From the NCBI GenBank assembly GCA_021561035.1, contig CP067346.1, positions 1,581,001 to 1,645,000 on the forward strand: a stretch of DNA of 64,000 nt. Reading direction: 5' to 3'. Below the pieces are notes generated by a model. That model was given only the letters and a program-made list of their open reading frames with translations, made no database searches and was not told where the DNA came from. The position numbers and the translations under genes are program-made. Source of the DNA: Clostridioides sp. ES-S-0054-01. Lineage in GTDB: Bacteria > Bacillota > Clostridia > Peptostreptococcales > Peptostreptococcaceae. Positions 45,016 through 54,325 of this stretch are shown piece after piece (the first letter of the stretch is position 1; every line of letters begins with the position of its first letter).

Positions 45016-46284
45016 ATGAAAGCAAAAAATATAGGAAAATATACAATATGTTTTATAATAGTGTGTTTTTTAATGATTATCATGACTTTAATATTGAGTT
45101 ATTTTAATAAGGATAAACTATCTGTAAAAACTTTAAAAGGGAATATAAAAGATATAGGCAGGGTAAGTTTAGCATATACACCTAATATAAGCAAATTTTC
45201 TTATGAAGAGGTAATTATAAATAGAAATGGAATAAGAAGTGATACAAATCCTAAGTCAAGAATTAGAAATGACTATTTAAATATTGACAAAAAATATAGT
45301 GATTTTATTGATGATAAAGGAAATGAATTTACGTATAAAGATTATTTGAATATAGGAGAAGCATATGTTTCTGCTGAGTCTGATTTAGCGAAAGAGATTA
45401 ATAATTTAAATAATTGTATAAAGATTTCAAATAAAAGTTTAAAAAGTGGTGTAGAAGAAAATTTTGATATTAGTTTAAAGAAATCTGATTTTAAAGAAAA
45501 TAGTTGGAAAACTGTGTTTAATAAAATGTATAAATGTAATTTATATATGGTAATTAGTGAAACTAATATTTCAGACCCTAAAGTCAACAATATTTGCATA
45601 TTAAAAATAGATATAAAAAATAAATCTTATAAATTATTAAATAGATTTAATTTAGGCTTACAGAATGGATATAATCAAAATATCAATGAAATTAAATTCT
45701 CTATTGGGAGCAAAATATATTTAGAAATGGTAAATAATAAAAGTACAAATGGAGATATTGAAGGACATGATAATTACTCTAATTTTATTATATATCATAT
45801 AGAAGATAATACATTTAATATAAGCAATAAATTTATGGATAATCTAAATAAAGAAAAGAATGCAAATCCAAAGGAGATTGGTTTATTAAGTAAAACTAAA
45901 TTAGATTATATTGTAAAAAATAATAAATTGAATATTATAGTTACAGATAGGAGTCATTCTATAATCAATCTTGTTTATGATATTAATTCTAATCAGGTTA
46001 AATTAGAAGATTATGAGATACTTGATTTAAAAGTAGAATATAATGAATTATTATCTGGAGTTAGGAAAGTTAAGTTACTGGATGATAAGATATATTCTAT
46101 TTCAAGTATAAAAGATAATATATCAGGAGAATTAAAAGGAAGTAAAGGAGTTTTTGATATAGTCGGAACTAAGCCAGTAAAATTTCAAGTATTTGATATG
46201 AAACTTAAAAAGAATCTGTATGAAGCTGAGCTAATAAATGGAGATGTAAGTTTACAAGATAGGTTATTTTTTGTTGCAAATTAA
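45016..46284 (+). CDS. Membrane-anchored extracytoplasmic protein of the GntR/ABC operon
   Basis: 422 residues from the ATG at 45016, which follows GGGGGG at 45005-45010; the frame is open to 44995 without a ribosome site. N-terminal TM anchor (about 10-31: ICFIIVCFLMIIMTLILSY) then a long Lys/Asn-rich, beta-rich extracytoplasmic region. Similar composition to 43533. No known domain recognised. Last gene of the operon; with ATPase and permease broken, its transport context is probably dead. Confidence 0.7.
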   Translation: MKAKNIGKYTICFIIVCFLMIIMTLILSYFNKDKLSVKTLKGNIKDIGRVSLAYTPNISKFSYEEVIINRNGIRSDTNPKSRIRNDYLNIDKKYSDFIDDKGNEFTYKDYLNIGEAYVSAESDLAKEINNLNNCIKISNKSLKSGVEENFDISLKKSDFKENSWKTVFNKMYKCNLYMVISETNISDPKVNNICILKIDIKNKSYKLLNRFNLGLQNGYNQNINEIKFSIGSKIYLEMVNNKSTNGDIEGHDNYSNFIIYHIEDNTFNISNKFMDNLNKEKNANPKEIGLLSKTKLDYIVKNNKLNIIVTDRSHSIINLVYDINSNQVKLEDYEILDLKVEYNELLSGVRKVKLLDDKIYSISSIKDNISGELKGSKGVFDIVGTKPVKFQVFDMKLKKNLYEAELINGDVSLQDRLFFVAN

Positions 46285-46350
46285 GTGATAAAATTAATTT
46301 TATAACTTTGAACTTTTATATGTATTTATTACAGAAAATATAAATAAAAG

Positions 46351-46463
46351 GCTGTCTCAAAATAGAGATAAGCTTTTTTTTATTGTTGAAATGATGAAAA
46401 TATATTTGATTTCATAGAAAAAAGAGTGACTTATGAGCTAAAAAGTTTATTTTGAGACACCAC
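46351..46463 (-). repeat. Dispersed MITE-like repeat, copy C
   Basis: Starts GGCTGTCTCAAAATAGAGATAAG and ends ATTTTGAGACACC on the plus strand; the reverse complement aligns almost base for base with copy B at 38429. Terminal inverted ends GG(C/T)GTCTCAAAAT / ATTTTGAGACA(C)C are clear here, so the whole unit can fold into a hairpin. Confidence 0.8.
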
Positions 46464-46644
46464 CTTATTTTTAATTTCAATACAAAAATATTTTTTAATG
46501 TTTTTGTGCTATATATCATAATTTAATTTATATTAATACACTTAAATTTGAAATAGAATGAGGATAGTGGTAAAATTAATTATTAGAATATTAGAAATAA
46601 TAAATGAATAATACATTGCACTTAAAAAGGGGGAGACATTTAAG

Positions 46645-47826
46645 ATGAACAAAAAATATATTAAAGCAGGGAATTTAATTGATGGAACAGGAAATAGTAT
46701 TATGAAAAATAAGGGTATAATTATTGATGGAGATACCATAGTTGAAATTGAAGATATAAGAGAAGATTTAAACGGATATGATGTGTATGATTACTTAGAT
46801 AAAACTGTTATGCCAGGGATTATGAATTGTCATGTTCACTTGACAATGGAGCCAGTTGGAAACCCAAAGGTTTATTATGAAAATGTATCAGATGTAGAGC
46901 TTGTAGTAAATACAATAAAACAGCTTGATGCTTATTTAGATTCAGGAGTAACATATATTAGAAGCTTAGGCTGTCCAAAATATGTAGATGTACAACTTAA
47001 AAATCTTATAGACAAAGGGTCTATAGATGGTCCTGGTATAGTTACCTCAGGTCCAGTTATATGTATGACAGGAGGACATGGATACTATTTTGGTATTGAA
47101 AGTGATGGAGTAGATGAATGTAGAAAATCAGCCAGAACAGTTTTAAAAAATGGAGTAGATTGTGTAAAGATAATGGCAACTGGAGGTGTAACAACTGATG
47201 GAGTTGAGCCAGGTTCACCACAATTAACTTTGGAAGAAATGAAGGCTGCTGTAGATGAAGCTATAAAAGCAGGCAAAACAACTGCTACACATGCACAAGG
47301 AAGAACTGGTATAAAAAATGCAGTACTTGCAGGAATAACTTCTGTAGAACATGGTGTTTATTTAGATGATGAAATAATTGATTTGATGCTTGAAAGAGGA
47401 ACTTACTTAGTTCCAACCGTGGCTGCACCATATTTTATTCTAAATGCAGGAAAAGAAAGTGGAATAACTGAGGCCACTCTTAGAAAGTGTGAGATTGTTG
47501 CTATTCCACATAAGGAGTCATTCTTAAAAGCATACAAAAAAGGAATTAAAATTGCAGTTGGTTCTGATGCAGGAACTTCTTACAATGAACATGGAAAAAC
47601 ATATTATGAAATGAAACTAATGTCGGATTATGGTATGGATAATATGGATATAATAGTTGCTGCTACAAAAACAGCATCTGAACTCTTAAGAATTGATAAA
47701 AATTATGGAACTCTAGAAAAAGGAAAGAAAGCAGATGTTATAGTTGTAAATGGAAATCCAATAGAGAATATAGACGTACTTGCAGATGTGTTAGCAGTAT
47801 TTAAGCTTGGTAAAAAAGTTAGATAA
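46645..47826 (+). CDS. Metal-dependent amidohydrolase (imidazolonepropionase/prolidase-like)
   Basis: 393 residues. Amidohydrolase_1 fold: metal-binding HxH in MNCHVHLTMEP near residue 58, Lys in CVKIMATGGVTTDG near 175-188, His in TTATHAQGRTG and SVEHGVYLDDE, Asp in AVGSDAGTSYNEHG, and C-terminal GTLEKGKKADVIVVNGNPIENI. Resembles the Xaa-Pro dipeptidase/Sgx-type group hydrolysing N-acyl or prolyl peptides; substrate not certain. Preceded by GGGGGAG. Terminator follows at 47845. Confidence 0.9.
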   Translation: MNKKYIKAGNLIDGTGNSIMKNKGIIIDGDTIVEIEDIREDLNGYDVYDYLDKTVMPGIMNCHVHLTMEPVGNPKVYYENVSDVELVVNTIKQLDAYLDSGVTYIRSLGCPKYVDVQLKNLIDKGSIDGPGIVTSGPVICMTGGHGYYFGIESDGVDECRKSARTVLKNGVDCVKIMATGGVTTDGVEPGSPQLTLEEMKAAVDEAIKAGKTTATHAQGRTGIKNAVLAGITSVEHGVYLDDEIIDLMLERGTYLVPTVAAPYFILNAGKESGITEATLRKCEIVAIPHKESFLKAYKKGIKIAVGSDAGTSYNEHGKTYYEMKLMSDYGMDNMDIIVAATKTASELLRIDKNYGTLEKGKKADVIVVNGNPIENIDVLADVLAVFKLGKKVR

Positions 47827-47841
47827 GTAATATGAAAAATA

Positions 47842-47893
47842 AAAAAGAGTGTCTGAAGGGATTTTTAAATAATTATAGACACTCTTTTTTATC
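47842..47893. terminator. Terminator after amidohydrolase gene
   Basis: Arms AAAAAAGAGTGTCT and AGACACTCTTTTTT; works in both directions, also serving the convergent cotA-like gene. Confidence 0.9.
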
Positions 47894-47967
47894 AGTAATA
47901 ATTAAATTTTTTATACTTTAAAAAATGCATACTATTTTACATTTAGATATGACTTTTTAAAATCGTT

Positions 47968-48894
47968 CTATGCAATGTAATCTATAGAATCTACACATAC
48001 AAAGTATATTCTTGAATCATTAGAATTTCCAAGTACTAGAACATCATTTTTCTTTCCTAGAACTTCAACACCAGTTAGAACTAAACTACCAGCTACTACA
48101 GTAACTTGATTATTTATATTGGACATATAAAGGTTATCTATGATACCTTTATTACAACAACAATCGTCACAATTGCAGTTACAACTACATTCTTTGTAAT
48201 GCTTTTTGTCAAGGTAGTAACTTAAATATGCTATGAAATCTTCATAATCTTCAGGTGTAATATCAAATGCAACAGCTTTAAGATTACACAATGATGCTAA
48301 ATCTACATTAGCTAATGGAGTAGATGTAGCAAGTATAAAATCGATTATAGTAGCAAGTACTGCATCTAATATAGCTCCAAGGTCTATAGTAGGAGGAAGA
48401 GCTGCATCAATAAGTGCAATTAATTCTGCTACTCCTGGTACAGTTCCTATAGTAGCAATTAATCCTTCAAGAGTTAAAGGTACTGGAATAGGATAAGATA
48501 CTCTACCAGCTATATCTATTAAATCACAGTTACAAGCAGAAAATCTTTCAAAAGTACCATCAAGTCCAGATAAATTATCTTTTGGTGGAGCTGAAAGATC
48601 TATACCTACCAAATTAGCACCTACTATAAAGAAATCGGAGATAAAAGCAAATTGATTAAAGTTTATAAAAGGTCTTAGAGAATCACATCTTAAAAGTTCT
48701 AATGCCTCTCTCATGCTTTTTTTACAACAACAATGTTCTATCTTAGGTTCTTTATATTTATTTGGGTAATTATAGTATCTATCAGCTATTTGATAATTGT
48801 TATAGTATCTATCATTTGTATTTATATAATCTTCTTCGTATTCTTGGTTAAATCTAAAGTCCTCTCTACATTTATTATTTTCCATTAAATACAC
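47968..48894 (-). CDS. cotA: Spore coat protein CotA-like (CD1613-like)
   Basis: 308 residues (about 34 kDa). N-terminus is Asn/Tyr-rich with repeated RYYN-type units (DRYYNNYQIADRYYNYPNKY), then HCCCKKS; a hydrophobic middle (GVAELIALIDAALPPTIDLGAILDAVLATII region); a Cys cluster ECSCNCNCDDCCCNKG near 236-251; and a beta-rich end. Cys clusters and Tyr-rich heads are typical of cross-linked coat or exosporium proteins. Its place after the amidohydrolase gene and size fit C. difficile CotA, an outer coat protein; identity is from memory. Ribosome site AAAGGAG (minus strand). Confidence 0.78.
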   Translation of the reverse strand: MYLMENNKCREDFRFNQEYEEDYINTNDRYYNNYQIADRYYNYPNKYKEPKIEHCCCKKSMREALELLRCDSLRPFINFNQFAFISDFFIVGANLVGIDLSAPPKDNLSGLDGTFERFSACNCDLIDIAGRVSYPIPVPLTLEGLIATIGTVPGVAELIALIDAALPPTIDLGAILDAVLATIIDFILATSTPLANVDLASLCNLKAVAFDITPEDYEDFIAYLSYYLDKKHYKECSCNCNCDDCCCNKGIIDNLYMSNINNQVTVVAGSLVLTGVEVLGKKNDVLVLGNSNDSRIYFVCVDSIDYIA

Positions 48895-49137
48895 TCCTTT
48901 TATATTTTGATTTAAATGTATAGATAATTAAGTTTATCTATATAGTAATATTATATTTATCATGTAAAAAAATGTTACAAAAGACATTATAAAAGAATAA
49001 AAAATAATAATTTGTCAGATAAGCTTATAAATTCTTATGAATAATCTATTTTAAAATAAAAAGATGTGTATAAAAAGGTTCATATACTATATTTATATAA
49101 ATATAACATATGAATGAGAAAGGAGTAATTTAATAAA

Positions 49138-49336
49138 TGATTGAGGTAAATAAATTTTGTAAGTCTTTTATAAGGTTTGTAAAAGACGATAAGAATAAAA
49201 GTTCAATAAGAAAGTTAAAGAAAGTAAAAACTAGAAAAAGAATTTTTTGCTGTAAATAATGTTTCATTTAAAGTTGTAGAATATGAAATTGTTGGAATAT
49301 TAGGTCCAAATGGTATAAGTAAAAAAACTAAATAGA
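49138..49336 (+). pseudogene. NatA-like ABC ATPase, N-terminal remnant with frameshift
   Basis: Starts MIEVNKFCKSFIRFVKDDKN behind AAAGGAG, runs 40 codons, then the frame slips near 49238 and continues as EFFAVNNVSFKVVEYEIVGI followed by LGPNGISKKTK (Walker A with the GKT lost) and stop. It matches the start of NatA-type exporter ATPases. The rest of the gene is gone. Its likely partner, a natB/CAAX-protease-type gene, survives as a remnant at 56049-56971. Confidence 0.75.
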
Positions 49337-49603
49337 ATATTAACTATAGAAGAGTGTAAAATAGATGATTTCTTAGAGATAGGATATGATTTGATAGATG
49401 AAACTAGTAAGGCAGTAAAGTATGGTAAGTCATTAAATGTAAAAGATTTAATAGCTGAAAATAATATTTTAAGGTCAAAAGTTAAGTCTTTAGAAGGAGA
49501 AAATAAACAGCTTAATGAGAAAGTAAAGGTGTTAGAGAAAGAAATCGGTCAATTTATAGAAAAAGCAGAATCTACAGAAAAAAATAAGTCTAACAAAAAG
49601 TAG
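49328..49603 (+). pseudogene. Fragment with coiled-coil C-terminus, unknown origin
   Basis: An open frame from about 49328 reads RILTIEECKIDDFLEIGYDL and ends in a charged coiled coil (ENNILRSKVKSLEGENKQLN to KVLEKEIGQF). The start is missing: the sequence joins directly to the NatA remnant in another frame, and the only usable start (TTG 49391) has no ribosome site. It looks like the tail of a small prophage or regulatory protein. The next small ORF starts 10 bases later with its own ribosome site. Confidence 0.5.
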
Positions 49604-49612
49604 GTGGATATT

Positions 49613-49732
49613 ATGAAAAAAGAAGCTGATAACATAATTGACAATATAGAAAGAAGACTTGAAAGTTTTGGATATATTCTAAAAGATGGAGATAAAAGAA
49701 ACCCCGAAGGGAGGACTCTTTATGGAGACTAG
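49613..49732 (+). pseudogene. Start of small gene cut by IS3 copy 2
   Basis: ATG behind TAGGTGG; first codons read MKKEADNIIDNIERRLESFG then YILKDGDK, after which the sequence continues into the IS3 left end (RNPEGRT...). Together with the upstream coiled-coil fragment it seems to be part of a two-gene unit into which the IS landed. Family not recognised. Confidence 0.45.
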
Positions 49733-50036
49733 AAAAACAACATTAGATGAAAGGGTTGAAATTATTAAAGATTGTATTGAACATGATTTTAATTACAATT
49801 TAATAGCAAAAAAATACTTTGTTTCATACAGCCAAGTTAGAAGATGGACTCTTAAATATAAAGAAAATGGGATAGTTGGTTTAGAAGACCGAAGAGGTAA
49901 AGCAAAAAAAGAAGATGAGTTAACTCAATTAGATGAAATAAAGTTGGAATTGAAAATTGTAAAAGCAGAAAAACACAAATTACAACTGGAGAATGAATTC
50001 TTAAAAAAGTTAAAAAATATAGAAAGAGGGTGGTAA
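49722..50036 (+). CDS. IS3-family transposase OrfA (copy 2)
   Basis: 104 residues from the ATG at 49722, behind GGGAGG with 7-base spacing; an in-frame extension to 49686 has no ribosome site and reads through IS end sequence. HTH domain (VEIIKDCIEHDFNYNLIAKKYFVSYSQVRRWTLKY) and C-terminal zipper helix (LKIVKAEKHKLQLENEFLKKL). The -1 slip at A_AAA_AAG (50003-50009) leads into KKYRKRVVITLSKNEDKYKAI of orfB. Confidence 0.87.
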   Translation: METRKTTLDERVEIIKDCIEHDFNYNLIAKKYFVSYSQVRRWTLKYKENGIVGLEDRRGKAKKEDELTQLDEIKLELKIVKAEKHKLQLENEFLKKLKNIERGW

Positions 50037-50928
50037 TTACACTATCCAAGAATGAAGATAAATATAAAGCTATTTAATCCTTATTCAGTGAAAAAAAGCT
50101 TCGCTTATCCAATTAGGTGAAATTGCTAAAGTAAATCGTTCTGGATACTATAAATGGCTTGGTCGAGATAAAAGTAATTTAGAACTTGAAAACATTAAAC
50201 TAGCAGCTTTGATAACTAAGATATATGAAGAAAAGAAAGGGGTTTTTGGCTCTTTAAGGATGACTCTTCAGTTAAACAGAGAGTATAAACTTAATGTCAA
50301 TCACAAGAGAGTATACAGACTAATGAGAGCCGTAGGCTTAAGGTCTGTTTGTAGAAAAAAGAAATTCAGTTATGTTAAATGTACACCAGAAGTAATTTCT
50401 GAAAATGTATTAAGTAGAAAATTTAGTGCAGATAAAACCTCTCAAAAATGGTTAACAGATGTAACTGAATTTAAATTAACCAATGGGACGAAGGCCTATT
50501 TAAGTGCAATTCTAGATTTAGGCGATAGAAGTATAATTTCATATGTTATTGGAAAATCAAATAACAATAACTTAGTGTTCGAAACTTTTGATAAGTCAAT
50601 AGAACTATATCCAAATGCAAAACCTATTTTTCATAGTGATAGAGGTTTTCAGTATACTAGTAAGGTGTTTAAATCAAAACTTTTAGCACAAGGTATGATA
50701 CAAAGTATGTCAAGAGTTGGTCGTTGTATTGACAATGCTCCTATGGAAGGATTTTGGGGAATTTTAAAGGTGGAAATGTACTATTTAAGGAAATTTGATA
50801 CATACGAACAATTAATCAAAGCAATAGAGGATTATATATATTACTACAATAATTTTAGATATCAAAAGAGATTAAATTCTATGTCTCCACTTGAATTTAG
50901 GAAATATTTAAGTACAGAGGTAGCATAA
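50009..50928 (+). pseudogene. IS3-family transposase OrfB (copy 2), stop and frameshift
   Basis: From the frameshift site the orfB frame reads VVITLSKNEDKYKAI then TAA at 50075-50077, then SLFSEKK; one missing A in the run at 50091-50097 shifts it to the frame that continues ASLIQLGEIAKVNRSGYYKW and on to the end. The integrase core (50209 onward) still has DDE residues: D in WLTDVTEFK, D in FHSDRGFQYTS, E in DNAPMEGFWGILK. So a complete but unexpressable transposase. Confidence 0.85.
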
Positions 50929-50960
50929 TTTATTTTAAGTAGCTCTAAAAAAATTTAAAT

Positions 50961-51250
50961 ATCTAGGGTTTTATTTGACGTGCTCTTTTTTAGATAGTAA
51001 ACTTTAAAATATAGATATTAATTATATGAATATAATAAAAAAAGTACTAATGATTAACACTAGTACTTTATAACTACTTTTACATCAGTGGGTATAGTTC
51101 ATCTTAAATCAAGTATCCTTTGTGATATTTTCATAAGTTTTAAAAATATAAATTTTTTAAGACTTGTGTCCAAAAAACAAGAGTAAATACGTTATATATG
51201 CAAAGGGTTAATTTTAAAACCTTAAATTTATTATATTTAGGGGGATTTAA
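50961..51250 (+). other. Gap after IS3 copy 2
   Basis: Contains a terminator-like hairpin AAAGTACTA / TAGTACTTT at about 51042-51073 and AT-rich sequence; no gene seen. Confidence 0.5.
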
Positions 51251-51373
51251 ATGAATAGTAAAAGAATTAATCGTCTTTTATCAACAGTGATGGCAACTGT
51301 GATAATATCTTTACCACTTGCTATTACAGCAAATGCAATGGAAAAAACAAAATCAGATAATTTTGAAAGATAA
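51251..51373 (+). CDS. Small secreted-peptide ORF with signal peptide, possibly frameshifted
   Basis: 40 residues: MNSKRINRLLSTVMATVIIS then LPLAITANAMEKTKSDNFER. The first 33 are a textbook Sec signal peptide with an A-N-A type cleavage site; the mature part is only about 8 residues. Just after the stop, a second frame (51385-51498) reads DGINTNYGIVLSYIEDKWNF and QGATYTYRYDHWFYQT, an aromatic C-terminus. A one-base change would fuse them to a secreted peptide of about 80 residues, reminiscent of bacteriocin-type precursors, but no family is recognised. Ribosome site AGGGGG. Confidence 0.45.
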   Translation: MNSKRINRLLSTVMATVIISLPLAITANAMEKTKSDNFER

Positions 51374-51384
51374 TAACAATTAAC

Positions 51385-51498
51385 ATGGATGGTATAAATA
51401 CTAATTATGGGATTGTTTTATCATATATAGAGGATAAGTGGAATTTTCAGGGTGCAACATATACTTATAGATATGATCATTGGTTCTATCAAACTTAA
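51385..51498 (+). pseudogene. Second-frame continuation of the small secreted ORF
   Basis: 37 codons rich in Tyr, Trp and Asn, without a ribosome site of their own, in the frame next to the signal-peptide ORF at 51251. Most simply the mature part of that peptide after a frameshift. Confidence 0.35.
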
Positions 51499-51561
51499 AA
51501 GATATGCTTTTTTAGGAGGAATAATATGAAAAAAAGACTTTATAAAGTTTTTTTAAAAAGG

Positions 51562-51651
51562 GGCTGTAAGTAGATTTGTGTAAAAACAAATTTACCTATA
51601 GCCCCAAAATATCAAAATAAGGCTATGATTTTTAAAGCCATAGCCTTACCA
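51562..51651. terminator. Two tandem hairpins, bidirectional terminator
   Basis: First hairpin GGGGCTGTAAGTAGATTTGT / ACAAATTTACCTATAGCCCC (about 51563-51606); second AAGGCTATG / CATAGCCTT (about 51617-51648). Both are strong and lie between the small ORF region and the convergent nuclease gene. Confidence 0.7.
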
Positions 51652-51722
51652 ATAAATGTTTAATTATCACTTAAAAAATAAATTTTTATTTAAAGAATAC
51701 ACATAAATATTTCCAGACTCGA

Positions 51723-52838
51723 TTAATTGTTATTATAAATCTCTTTAATTTCATCTTCACTTAAATCAAAATCATCAAATTTGCTTAATATATCATTTAA
51801 TTTAAAACCATTCTTTTTTAACATTACAATTAACTTATGATCTTTTCTTCTAGCTTCTTCTCTTTTACCTTTTTCAATACCTTTTTCAATACCTTCATTA
51901 AAAATTTCTTCCTTGAAGTTTCTACTTTTATTCATAATATATGCACCTCTTTTCAAATTTAATAAATATTCTTCATTTCTTCCTAGATCTTTTAACCTAT
52001 CTAAAGCTTTCCTAATAACATAGTCATTATTAGCTATAATCCTAACATCTAAATTAGAAGGATTGCTAATGAGTTTTCCCCATAATAGGATTCTATTTAC
52101 TATATTATTGTGTCTACTAATCTTAGGAAGCTCTACAAAGTACAATGCTGTTTTTTTTGAATAAATATCTGGGTGACCATCCATGCTTAGTCTCATGCAG
52201 TTTATATAATCATCTATTTGATTATATTTTACATGATTTAGTATATGTATTCCAATCGTTTTTCCAATTTCTTTATATTCTTTACCTTCTTCTAATTTTC
52301 TACCATATACACGACTAAGGTAATATTCAGCCCTTTCTAAATAATCATCTTCAAGTGCTTTTTGCATCTCAATATTTATATGATTATTTTCTTCATCTTC
52401 AGCTAAAATATCAAGTCTAGGTCTTTTCTCACCAATGTAATTAATCGTTGGATCAGTTTCAACTCGGATTATTTTTTTTATTTGAGTAAAAGGTTTAATG
52501 TTTCTATTAGCATGTGGAGCATCTTTGAGAATATCATTTATAAAATTTACAAGTAAATCGTAATCATTATTTAGAGTAAACAATGATTTAAATACCTCAT
52601 CATACTCAGGCTTAACATATCCATCTTCAGTTACAACTTCACCAACATTTTCACTAGTCAATATTTCTTTTGGGATTAAACCCTTGATTTTATCTAACTT
52701 CTCATTAGAAAAATCACCTCTACTAAGTATATCATTTAATTTTTTAGTCCATTCTCTGTCCTTTTCTTCAACTATAGTTCGTTTATACTCTTTTGATGTT
52801 TTAATAATCTTAGATTTTTCTTCTAATTTTTCTCTCAT
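51723..52838 (-). CDS. Rpn/PDDEXK-2 family nuclease (recombination-promoting, transposase-like)
   Basis: 371 residues. The PD-(D/E)xK core is seen as GYVKPEYDEVFKSLF, RPRLDILAEDEENNHINIEMQ (Asp then E-x-Q), and ERAEYYLSRVYGRKLEEGKEY, the pattern of Rpn/YhgA-like proteins. The C-terminus has the usual GIEKGIEKGKREEARRK repeats. An N-terminal extension of about 80 residues is charged. Such genes are abundant in clostridia, reside in mobile regions and may promote recombination or act in defence. Ribosome site AAAGAGGTG (minus strand). Confidence 0.88.
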   Translation of the reverse strand: MREKLEEKSKIIKTSKEYKRTIVEEKDREWTKKLNDILSRGDFSNEKLDKIKGLIPKEILTSENVGEVVTEDGYVKPEYDEVFKSLFTLNNDYDLLVNFINDILKDAPHANRNIKPFTQIKKIIRVETDPTINYIGEKRPRLDILAEDEENNHINIEMQKALEDDYLERAEYYLSRVYGRKLEEGKEYKEIGKTIGIHILNHVKYNQIDDYINCMRLSMDGHPDIYSKKTALYFVELPKISRHNNIVNRILLWGKLISNPSNLDVRIIANNDYVIRKALDRLKDLGRNEEYLLNLKRGAYIMNKSRNFKEEIFNEGIEKGIEKGKREEARRKDHKLIVMLKKNGFKLNDILSKFDDFDLSEDEIKEIYNNN

Positions 52839-53261
52839 ATCAACACCTCTTTTTTTATTATATCAATTTTTTCTTAATTAATCTCTTTTTTATATATAAT
52901 TACCTCCCTTATTATTTAATTGACTAATGAATGCAATTTATTTTTTTATTTACTTAAAATAGCTTATTTTTTCTTTATTTGAATAATATGGGATAGATTT
53001 ACTTTTTTTGAAAAAATATTTTAATATATTAGGCCCTACTATACTTTAATATAAATATTTTTGGCTTATAAAAGTAAGTAAATCTAGAGAACAATTGTAT
53101 AAAAAGACGAGTAATTGGGAATATATTTATGAATGTATTGGAGTTTACAAGGCTAAGTAACGAAAAAGATGGAATAAAAGTAAAAAGCTGAATAAAGAAA
53201 TGAATTCTTAAAACAGGACTAATTTATTTATATTGGTAAACTATCATTTTTTTTAAGTATA
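52839..53261 (+). other. Gap with no supported gene
   Basis: AT-rich sequence. A 20-codon ORF at 53130-53192 (MNVLEFTRLSNEKDGIKVKS) has no ribosome site. Otherwise nothing recognised. Confidence 0.4.
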
Positions 53262-53763
53262 TTATTTTGTAGACTCAAATTTATTAACCCATCTATTTAA
53301 CATAGAATCTATATTAAATATAGAATTCATGTCTATTATGGCCAATGGAATTATAGTAAAAAAAATATTTCTCACTAAAAAAACGGTATCATCTAAATCT
53401 TATTTCTAAAAAAATCCATTAATATTCAAATAAATAAAGATTATTAGAAAAATTACAATTAAATGGTATCTTAAAATATTGAAATTATATTCAATATTTT
53501 TTAATGCAGAAAATTTTCTACTAAAGAATGTAAGCGTTATTTTATTGATAAAGGTACCAAGATACAAGTACACAATCAAGGAAAATGTAGGGATAAAGTA
53601 TATTAATATTGGTGACTTCATAAATTTAGAATTTATTAAAATAAATAAACTTATAAATGAAATTAAAAATATGTAAAAAGTTAATGTACATATAAAAGCA
53701 ATTTTATTTTTAAAAAACAATAAAAAATACTATACAGTTAAACGTTGTATTGAATAATAGCAT
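53262..53763 (-). pseudogene. Multi-pass membrane protein gene with two frameshifts
   Basis: On the minus strand an ATG at 53763-53761 behind AAAGGAG opens MLLFNTTFNCIVFFIVF, then a stop; an adjacent frame continues FKNKIAFICTLTFYIFLISF with three TM helices to 53406; a third frame gives DLDDTVFLVRNIFFTIIPLA and SMLNRWVNKFESTK to the stop at 53262-53264. Shifts fall in homopolymer runs near 53720 and 53400. Joined, it is a four-helix protein of about 165 residues. Family not certain (vaguely RDD-like). Confidence 0.6.
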
Positions 53764-53923
53764 AAAACTCTCCTTTATTAATTTTTTATTAAATTATACA
53801 TTAAAAAAATAAAAAAGTTTTTTTCATACTTCTTTGATGTATATAGCAGTATAAATTTTTGTGATTATTTTAATTAATATATTGCAAATTTATACTGACT
53901 TATAATTGTTGGAGGAAGAACTA

Positions 53924-54277
53924 ATGAAAAAAAGAAATATTAGAATCAATGACATGGTTCAGAGTAAATTTAAATAAGTTTTAAAATATTACAAGGGGAA
54001 ACAATATTGTATCAACTTCAAATTGAAATTTTCAAAATATAGTTATTACCCTAACTTTAAAGTGGAAAAAATATTAATAATCAATCATAAAATACCTTGT
54101 AAAGTTATGAAATTTATAAATGTTTTTTGGATTAAAGTGATTCAAATTATTATCTCTTATGTACTGCGAATTCTTATCTTTTATATATTAGTGAGTTTAG
54201 GAATAAATCCTGAACTTGAATGGTTGGCAGTTATTATATCTAAGATGTTAATATATTATAATAAAAATATTAAGTAG
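53924..54277 (+). pseudogene. Small gene interrupted by an in-frame stop
   Basis: ATG at 53924 behind GGAGGAAG gives MKKRNIRINDMVQSKFK, TAA at 53975-53977, and the same frame stays open to 54277 (VLKYYKGKQYCINFKLKFSK... VIQIIISYVLRILIFYILVS). Read through the stop it would be a protein of about 117 residues with one or two membrane helices near the C-terminus. The downstream piece alone has only a TTG start without ribosome site. Not recognised. Confidence 0.55.
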
Positions 54278-54325
54278 ATAATTAAAATAAATATGTATAG
54301 ATATTTACTTATTAAAATGTAAAAG

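Larger units (their letters stand above)
49695..50960 (+). mobile_element. IS3-family insertion sequence, copy 2 (different type, defective)
   Basis: OrfA (49722-50036) and orfB (to 50928) are in the usual overlapping order, with the slippery A_AAA_AAG at 50003-50009. The exact ends were not resolved; limits are estimated from the gene extent. OrfB contains a stop and a frameshift near its start, so the element should be immobile without help. Confidence 0.8.
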
